NCBI RefSeq assembly: GCF_020010905.1
Contig: NZ_JAGJBY010000001.1
Span: 5,352,001 to 5,416,000 of the forward strand
Direction of reading: 5' to 3'
DNA: 64,000 nucleotides
Source of the DNA: Streptomyces acidiscabies
GTDB lineage: Bacteria; Actinomycetota; Actinomycetes; Streptomycetales; Streptomycetaceae
A program made the translations under genes and the position numbers. Under the pieces are notes generated by a model that was not told the origin of the DNA, searched no databases, and saw only the letters and a list, made by a program, of their open reading frames with translations. Numbering within the stretch: position 1 is the first letter of the stretch; each line of letters begins with the position of its first letter. Below are positions 58,715-64,000 of the stretch, piece after piece.

Positions 58715-59551
58715 TCAGACGCCGAAGGCGCTGCGGACGACGAAGTCGAAGGCGCGGTCGGGGAGCAGCCAGCGCAGGAACATGGTGGGGGCGGCCCCGA
58801 AGCCGACCCGGTAACGGGTGCGCGGCCGGCGGGCGTTCGCGATCTTGACGATCGTCTTGCCGATGACCGAAGGCGCGGAGGTCATACGGGCGTCGGGCTG
58901 CGAGCTTGCGGCGAGCGTCTTGGAGACCCCCTCGGCGAGGCCCGAGTACGCCCCCTTGCCGGAGGTCTCCTTGAGCGTTTCGGCGGCGATGGCTCCCCAC
59001 TCCGTGCGGATCGAGCCGGGTTCGACGACCACGACGTCGATCCCGAACTGCTTGGTCTCCATGCGCAGGGCGTCGCTGAGCGCCTCCACGGCGTACTTGC
59101 TGGCGTGGTACCAGCCGCCCAGCGGAGTGACGAGCTTGCCGCCCATGGAGCTGACGTTGACGATGGTGCCGCTCCGCTGGGCACGCATGTGCGGCAGCAC
59201 CAGCTGGGTCAGGCGCGCCAGACCGAAGACGTTGACCTCGATCTGGGCCCGCGCCTCGGACAGGGGGACGTCCTCGACGGAGCCGTAGGAGCCGTACCCG
59301 GCGTTGTTGACCAGGACGTCGATGCGCCCCGACGTGGAGATGATCTGGTCGATGGCCTTGCGGAGGGAGTCCTCGTCGGTGACGTCGAGGCTGAGGACGT
59401 GCACCCCGGCGTCGCGCAGCGCGGTCATCCGCTCGACGCGGCGGGCGGCGCCGTAGACGGTGTAGCCCGCTTCCCGCAGGCGCAGCGCGGTGTCGGCGCC
59501 GATTCCGGAGGAGGCGCCGGTGACAAGGGCGACCTTGGTGGTGCTGGACAT
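58715..59551 (-). CDS. SDR family oxidoreductase
   Basis: 278 residues of a classical short-chain dehydrogenase: TGASSGIG near residue 11, NNAG, VNVSSMGG with the catalytic Ser, and YHASKYAVE with Tyr and Lys. The C-terminal extension (FLRWLLPDRAFDFVV) is common in oxidoreductases of this subgroup. AGAAGGA precedes the ATG. It is the second gene of a leftward pair controlled from the TetR region. Confidence 0.9.
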   Translation of the reverse strand: MSSTTKVALVTGASSGIGADTALRLREAGYTVYGAARRVERMTALRDAGVHVLSLDVTDEDSLRKAIDQIISTSGRIDVLVNNAGYGSYGSVEDVPLSEARAQIEVNVFGLARLTQLVLPHMRAQRSGTIVNVSSMGGKLVTPLGGWYHASKYAVEALSDALRMETKQFGIDVVVVEPGSIRTEWGAIAAETLKETSGKGAYSGLAEGVSKTLAASSQPDARMTSAPSVIGKTIVKIANARRPRTRYRVGFGAAPTMFLRWLLPDRAFDFVVRSAFGV

Positions 59552-59600
59552 GTCGATTCCTTCTCGTTCCGTGGTTCTTCGGGGTCTCAGGGGGGCGGGC

Positions 59601-60419
59601 TCAGCGGCCCTCGGCCAGTACGGAGATGCCGGCACCGTCGCGCCAGGTCCGCAGGCGCGAGGCGTAGACCTGCTCGGCGATGTCGAGGGGCGCGCTGCCG
59701 AAGAAGACCCGCAGCGGCGGCTCGGCGGCATCGGCGACCGCGAGGATCGCGGCGCCCACGTGGGCGGGGTCGTACTGCGGCATGTCCGCCGTGGCCGCGA
59801 CCATGGCGTCCCGCACCGGCTGGTACGGCGGCTGCGCCTCGGCCCGGACCGCGCTGGAGCCGCCCCAGTCGGTGCCGTAGGCGCCGGGCTCGACGAGGGT
59901 CACCTTGATGCCGAAGCCGGCGACCTCCTGGGCGAGTGACTCGCTGAACGCTTCCAGCCCCCACTTGGAGGCGTGGTACGTGCCCAGCAGCGGGAACGCG
60001 GCCACGCCGCCGATCGAGGAGATCTGGATGATGTGCCCGTGCCCCTGCTCGCGCAGGATCGGCAGCACCGCCTGGGTCACATGGAACGGCCCGAGGACGT
60101 TGACCTCCAACTGCCGGCGGAACTGCTCCGCGCTGACCTCCTCGATCGCGCCGAACAGGCCGTAACCGGCGTTGTTGACGACGATGTCGAGCGCGCCGAA
60201 GCGCTCCTCGGTGGCCGCGACGGCGGCGACGACCGCCTCCCGGTCGGTCACGTCGAGCGCCAGCGGCAGTACGGCGTCCCCGTACTTCTCGACGAGGCCG
60301 GCCAGCGCCTCGGTGTCCCGGGCCGTGGCCGCGACCTGGTCGCCGCGCCCGAGGGCCGCCTGCGCGAACTCCATGCCGAAACCGCGTCCGGCGCCCGTGA
60401 TGAACCACGTCCTGCTCAT
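59601..60419 (-). CDS. SDR family oxidoreductase
   Basis: 272 residues. ITGAGRGFG near residue 8, NNAGYGLFGAIEE, ISSIGGVAAFP with the catalytic Ser, and YHASKWGLEAF are classical SDR motifs. It is similar to its downstream neighbour (shared NNAGYG and YHASK contexts), suggesting an old duplication. It is divergent from the TetR gene at 60525, the usual layout for a TetR-repressed oxidoreductase operon. Confidence 0.92.
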   Translation of the reverse strand: MSRTWFITGAGRGFGMEFAQAALGRGDQVAATARDTEALAGLVEKYGDAVLPLALDVTDREAVVAAVAATEERFGALDIVVNNAGYGLFGAIEEVSAEQFRRQLEVNVLGPFHVTQAVLPILREQGHGHIIQISSIGGVAAFPLLGTYHASKWGLEAFSESLAQEVAGFGIKVTLVEPGAYGTDWGGSSAVRAEAQPPYQPVRDAMVAATADMPQYDPAHVGAAILAVADAAEPPLRVFFGSAPLDIAEQVYASRLRTWRDGAGISVLAEGR

Positions 60420-60467
60420 GCCGATCTGCCCTTCTCCGTGGCCGGGGTGACCCCTGGCTTCCATCAC

Positions 60468-60496
60468 ACAATGACGAACGTGTCATCGAGTGTCAA
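60468..60496 (-). promoter_or_regulatory. SDR operon promoter overlapping a TetR-type dyad
   Basis: On the minus strand a consensus TTGACA (60496-60491) is 17 bp from CATTGT (60473-60468). The dyad ATGAC-N6-GTCAT (60471-60486) lies between and over the boxes, so TetR binding would block the polymerase. Confidence 0.5.
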
Positions 60497-60524
60497 CTCT
60501 GACCATGGGTGATAACCTGAAGCG

Positions 60525-61148
60525 GTGACGACGGAGAAGACGAGGCCAGGGCTGCGGGAACGCACGCGACAGGCGGTGCGGCGCGAGATCACGGAGGCCG
60601 CCAACGCCCTGTTCATCGAGCGCGGCTACGAGGCGACGACCATCGACGACATCGCCGCGGCGGTGGGCATGTCCAAGCGCAGCGTGTTCCGCTACTTCCC
60701 CACCAAGGAAGACCTGGTCGTCGGCAAGGTCGACTACCTCGCCGAGGAAATGCTCCAGGGGTTGCGCGCCCGCCCGGCCGATGAGCCCGTCTGGCAGTCA
60801 CTGCGCGCGCTCTTCGATCTGCTGGTGCCGCACATCGACGACCTCGACAAGGACTCCGTCGCGGCGCCGATCCAGCGGGTCATCTTCAACACGCCGAACC
60901 TGCTCGGCAGTTACCTGGAGAAGCAGCAGCAGATGCAGGAGGTGGTCGTCACCGCCCTGAGCGAACGCGCAGCCGAGGCGGGAACCCCCTGCCCTGCCGG
61001 CGACTCGGCGCTACGCGCGATCACTGCGGCTGCGTTCGGCTGCCTTGTCGCGGCTCAGCGGGCGTGGCTCGAAAGCGGCTCTGGTGGCACTTTTGCGGAT
61101 GCGCTGGATGAGGCGATGGCCGCAGTGGCTCCGCAGGTTCGCCTGTAG
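60525..61148 (+). CDS. TetR family transcriptional regulator
   Basis: 207 residues. The N-terminal HTH is ITEAANALFIERGYEATTIDDIAAAVGMSKRSVFRYFPTKEDLV in outline, and the C-terminal domain resembles MftR/TetR_C ligand pockets. The GTG start has a candidate -10 box TAACCT (60513-60518) six bases upstream and no ribosome site, so the mRNA may be leaderless. It probably represses itself and the divergent SDR pair. Confidence 0.9.
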   Translation: MTTEKTRPGLRERTRQAVRREITEAANALFIERGYEATTIDDIAAAVGMSKRSVFRYFPTKEDLVVGKVDYLAEEMLQGLRARPADEPVWQSLRALFDLLVPHIDDLDKDSVAAPIQRVIFNTPNLLGSYLEKQQQMQEVVVTALSERAAEAGTPCPAGDSALRAITAAAFGCLVAAQRAWLESGSGGTFADALDEAMAAVAPQVRL

Positions 61149-61178
61149 CCCAGCGCCTCACTCGCCTATGAGTCCGGG

Positions 61179-61669
61179 TCACACGCTCTTGAGAACCCAG
61201 GTGTCGTTCCAGTCGCCGTAGCGCCCGATGACCGCTGCCCTCCCCTTGATGTACTGCGCGCCCAGCGTGTCGAGGTAGCCGGCAATGAACCGGACTGTGT
61301 CGCGGTCCGGGGCCACGCGCCAGACGGTTGCCTCAGGGGAGTCGCAGTCCCTCACCTCCACGGGGTATCCGTCAAGGAAAAAGTTCCGGACAGCGCTGGC
61401 GCACTCGCCTGTGTTGACGCTCTTGAGGTTGACCATGTCCGGATCGCCGTCGACGCTGACGAGCTCCCAGCGGTCCTCCGCTTCGCAGCCGCTGACAAAC
61501 ACCGGCCGTACGATATTTCCTGCCAGTTGTAGGAGGACGACAGGCATTCCCGGGTGGTCGCGTTCACGATCTGATAGGTCTTCGGCGGCACGGCTCCGGC
61601 GGGAGTCACTGAAGCGAAGGTTGCGGCGGTGGCGAGCATGAGCGTCGGCACCAGGGTCGGCAGGCGCAT
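61179..61669 (-). pseudogene. Secreted ricin-like/beta-trefoil protein, frameshifted
   Basis: An ATG at 61669 with GAAGGA five bases upstream opens a clear signal peptide (MRLPTLVPTLMLATAATFAS) and a mature start YQIVNATTRECLSSSYNWQ. The frame then fails; near 61490 the homologous reading moves to another frame (SGCEAEDRWELVSVDGD) and continues through SVNTGECASAV and VEVRDCDSPEATVWRV to a stop at 61179. Paired Cys segments fit a small lectin-like trefoil. One base insertion or deletion explains the break, either a true pseudogene or a sequencing error. Confidence 0.6.
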
Positions 61670-61914
61670 GGGATTCCTTCGGGTGAGGCAGAGAGGGCGG
61701 GGCATCCCTGTCCAGGCCAGGCCCGAGCGACGCCGTCCCGCAAGGCAATTCACTCGAACGCGTCCCCCGATCCTCGCGGTGCCCGGTGAGGGGCGCGACC
61801 TGCATAAATGCTGACCTGCCCCGCGCGGCGAATCGTCCCGCAGGCCAGCCCCTGACCGACGTAGGCAACACCTTCCGTGACCCGCTTTCCTCTGAAGGCG
61901 GTCGAGGTCGTCGG

Positions 61915-62042
61915 GCCACGGTGCCACGGCCTGAGGCGCCGGTCTCCTCTTGCAGCGCCGCTGCTGCCAGGGGCTCGTCGGCGGGCTCGGTGTGTCCGCC
62001 GGGGGAGAGGAGGGTGACGAGCGAGGCGGGGTGGTTGTCCAT
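61915..62042 (-). pseudogene. Truncated Nudix gene start
   Basis: An ATG at 62042, two bases past the stop of the upstream Nudix gene, begins MDNHPASLVTLLSPGGHTEP and continues ADEPLAAAALQEETGA, a recognisable but shortened Nudix box. After it the homology stops and the frame becomes low-complexity. It appears to be the stub of a second Nudix hydrolase whose 3' part has been deleted. Confidence 0.5.
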
Positions 62043-62043
62043 G

Positions 62044-63174
62044 TCAGCTCAGCCGCATCCCCTCCGCCGGGATCTCCTCGACGGCGACGGCGACGGCGCG
62101 AGCAGCGGGCAGGCCCCACCGCTCGCGGGCCGTCTCCGCCGCGAGTTGAGCTTGGCGCGCTCCGGGCGGGCCCCATCCCAGCAGGGCGGCTGCCTGGGCG
62201 GGGGTGGTGAGCAGGCGGGCGAAGGGGCGGCCGGTGGCGGGGTCCACGGCCGACGGTCCGACGGAGGTGACCCGGGCGGCCAGACGGAGCCGGGCGTTGG
62301 GCCCCACGCCGCCGTAGACCTCGCCGGTCTCGTCCAGCACCCAGCCCAGCCGTACCGGGTCGGCCAGGGTGAGCTGGGCTTCCTCGGCGGCTTCGCGGTG
62401 CAGGGTGTCCTCGGGCGTCGCATCGGTGCTCTCCACGGTGCCGCCGGGCAGCATCGGCAGCGCGCCCTGCGGACCGGGGTCGGCCACGACGACGACCCGG
62501 CCGCCGGGAGCGAAGCACCACGCCCAGGCTTGCTTCACGGGCAGTCGCTCGGGGACGGGGCCGTGGCGGAGAGGGCTGTTCCACAAGGGCCGGTAGCGGA
62601 CGTGGACGTCGTGGCGGTCCAGCGCCGGGACGTCGAGGATGTGCCGGCCGTCGGCGAGGTGCGCGGTGGCGGTGTTCCCGAGCCGGGCCCGGTAGGCGGC
62701 GAGCATGATCTGCCCGTCCACGGGACGCAGGCGCCGCACCGCGTCCCGGGTTTCCAGGAAGGCGTACTTGGACAGTTCCTCGCGCGGCAGACGGATCGTC
62801 TCCACCTGGTCGGGGGTCAGGGTTCCCCCGTCGAAGACGAACCGGACCTCACCGGGGCAGGGTGTGCCGGGGTGGTGCGAGGAGAGGGAGTGGACAGCGA
62901 GTACGGCCGACAGGGGCAGGTCCGGCAGGCCCAGTTCCTCGGTGATCTCTCGCCGACAGGTGACGTGCGGGTGCTCGCCGGGTTCGACGACGCCTCCGGG
63001 CAGCAGCCACGAGCCGTCCTTGCGGTAGGTGGGGTGTACCAGCAGGACCCGGCCGGACTCGTCGGTGATGATCGCGGCGGCGCCGAGCCACGCCGCGTGC
63101 CGGGATACGGCGTATTGCGCTGGGGGCAGAGCGGCACGCGGCGTGATGTGCCTCGAAGGGGAGGGAGAGGGCAT
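62044..63174 (-). CDS. Tandem Nudix hydrolase domain protein
   Basis: 376 residues with two Nudix units. The first (about 28-160) has a complete box GGVVEPGEHPHVTCRREI then TEELGL, with the REx2EE metal-binding core. The second (about 210-340) has GGTVESTDATPEDTLHREAAEEAQ, which is one to two residues longer and ends in Ala-Gln rather than the usual Leu-Gly, so it may be inactive. Substrates are probably nucleotide derivatives. It lies upstream of a truncated third Nudix box. Confidence 0.85.
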   Translation of the reverse strand: MPSPSPSRHITPRAALPPAQYAVSRHAAWLGAAAIITDESGRVLLVHPTYRKDGSWLLPGGVVEPGEHPHVTCRREITEELGLPDLPLSAVLAVHSLSSHHPGTPCPGEVRFVFDGGTLTPDQVETIRLPREELSKYAFLETRDAVRRLRPVDGQIMLAAYRARLGNTATAHLADGRHILDVPALDRHDVHVRYRPLWNSPLRHGPVPERLPVKQAWAWCFAPGGRVVVVADPGPQGALPMLPGGTVESTDATPEDTLHREAAEEAQLTLADPVRLGWVLDETGEVYGGVGPNARLRLAARVTSVGPSAVDPATGRPFARLLTTPAQAAALLGWGPPGARQAQLAAETARERWGLPAARAVAVAVEEIPAEGMRLS

Positions 63175-63287
63175 GTATCCCTGCCTTTCACTAACGGTGG
63201 GCGGTCGAGTACGCAGGGCAGCGCTGTCCCGGTACGACCGGCCAGTTCACGGTGCTACGGGTCTGCCCCTGTTTCCCAGGGACGAGG

Positions 63288-64000
63288 TCATTGGCACTTT
63301 CGGCCGGTGTTGATGCACTGGACCAGCCTGTTCATCAGGCGCTCGTCCAAGACGTTGATGAAGTCGCCGTGGTCCGTGATCGGCTTGTGCATCTGCTCCG
63401 GGAAGCCGTCCACCGCGTAGAACGGCCGGGTTTTGCCGTTGTCGTCGAGGCTGGGGGCCGCTACGGAGTAGACGAGGCGCTGGACGAGCTGCGGTATGGC
63501 CTTGAAGCCGGTCGGGCAGGCGCCGGTCCTCCGGTCGGCGAACGCGACATGCGAGCGGTGGTTGGCGCTGTCGATGCTCCGGCCGTCCCAGCAGCTCTGG
63601 AACGTGGACGTACGGACCAGCTTGCTGCCCCGGGGGCAGATCGGATACCTGTCCGTCAGCTGCCGGTTCTCGAAGCCGGTGCAGCTCCAGGCCGCGTTGG
63701 CGTTCGCGGTGCCGTTGGTGAACGCCTTGGCGTCGCCGGTGATGATCCGCAGGAACTTGGGCATCGCCACGACCTTGCCACGGGGGCTGCCGACGAAGTT
63801 CAGCGTGACCTTCGAGGCGGTCAGGATGCGGCCGGTGTTGCCTTCGGCACCGCCGCCGAGCTGCTTGGCGTCGAACTCCCGGGTGCCGTCCTGCAGACGG
63901 AGCACCGGCCAGTAGTACGTGGACCTGTCCCCCTGGTTGCGGCAACTGGTCCCGGCGGCGGCGAACTCCTCGTTGGTGGTGAACGCGTCGTTGTCCTGGT
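63288..64000 (-). CDS. Secreted DUF1996 domain protein (5' part beyond window)
   Basis: The C-terminal 237 residues are in the window; the start lies beyond the right edge. SCRNQGDRSTYYWPVL, FLRIITGDAKAF, WSCTGFENRQ, CPRGSKLVRTSTFQSCWDG, HRSHVAFAD and CPTGFKAIPQL are the conserved Cys/His-rich segments of DUF1996, a domain of secreted actinobacterial and fungal proteins, sometimes attached to lectin modules. The C-terminal pair CINTGRKC probably forms a disulfide. Function is unknown. Confidence 0.85.
   Translation of the reverse strand, partial: QDNDAFTTNEEFAAAGTSCRNQGDRSTYYWPVLRLQDGTREFDAKQLGGGAEGNTGRILTASKVTLNFVGSPRGKVVAMPKFLRIITGDAKAFTNGTANANAAWSCTGFENRQLTDRYPICPRGSKLVRTSTFQSCWDGRSIDSANHRSHVAFADRRTGACPTGFKAIPQLVQRLVYSVAAPSLDDNGKTRPFYAVDGFPEQMHKPITDHGDFINVLDERLMNRLVQCINTGRKCQ

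Noticed and set aside
1..64000. tRNA, rRNA, CRISPR array, prophage or intact IS
   Set aside because: Reading both strands showed no cloverleaf-like tRNA, no regularly spaced repeats, no phage structural genes and only one transposase remnant.

Overview
The window looks like a piece of a Streptomyces (or close relative) chromosome. Base composition is very GC-rich throughout, coding third positions are almost all G or C, GTG/TTG starts and 4-bp ATGA/GTGA stop-start overlaps are common, secreted polysaccharide-active enzymes are numerous, and a few genes carry the rare Leu codon TTA. No rRNA, tRNA, CRISPR array, intact insertion sequence or replication origin was seen. About 65 protein genes or gene remnants are supported.

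Layout. 1-4466: the upstream end of a leftward polyketide operon (PLP aminotransferase, AMP-ligase, KAS III-like acyltransferase, and the first KS domain of a type I PKS cut by the window edge), with a divergent SDR and a histidine phosphatase (4634-6075). 6091-10160: rsgA, an NmrA-like protein and two divergent RibD/DHFR-like reductases around a long inverted repeat, followed by a VOC protein. 10527-24456: an extracellular-enzyme zone with an M15-like peptidase, a large subtilisin-fold protease with sedolisin-type catalytic residues, an expansin-like/CBM2 protein, a CE2-like esterase, a GH29 fucosidase and an SGNH-lectin protein, interleaved with GNAT, HxlR/NmrA, DUF402 and LysE genes.

24547-33079 is a compact phosphonate biosynthetic locus. 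PEP mutase (pepM, with the EDK-x5-NS signature), phosphonopyruvate decarboxylase (ppd), a B12-binding radical SAM enzyme and a nucleotidyltransferase run leftward. A PhnW-like 2-aminoethylphosphonate transaminase and a 737-residue FAD/NAD(P)-binding protein run rightward from a shared 480-bp structured promoter region. The gene set suggests PEP > phosphonopyruvate > phosphonoacetaldehyde > 2-aminoethylphosphonate, then CMP activation and radical C-methylation (inference), a combination reminiscent of fosfomycin biosynthesis but with a transaminase instead of an alcohol dehydrogenase.

33087-37682: an MFS exporter and an XRE regulator diverging from a perfect 27-bp palindrome, then an NDH-2-like flavoprotein with an ECF41-type sigma factor. 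37817-45887 is a Nit1C-type cluster (the MSMEG_0565-0572 / sll0783-0787 family): flavoprotein, amidohydrolase, nitrogen-starvation protein, radical SAM, GNAT fused to an AIR-synthase-like domain, a nitrilase with an intact Glu-Lys-Cys triad, a second nitrilase homologue in which Glu and Cys have both become Asp, and a glycosyltransferase.

45982-64000: OYE/aldehyde dehydrogenase pair with an XRE regulator; ECF sigma with a membrane partner; a DUF418 protein with two TTA codons; a gene graveyard (52171-53700) holding a decayed Rieske oxygenase and an IS5-like transposase remnant; a PaaX-type regulator and NitT/TauT-type ABC importer; two SDRs with a TetR regulator; a frameshifted secreted lectin-like gene; Nudix genes; and the end of a secreted DUF1996 protein.
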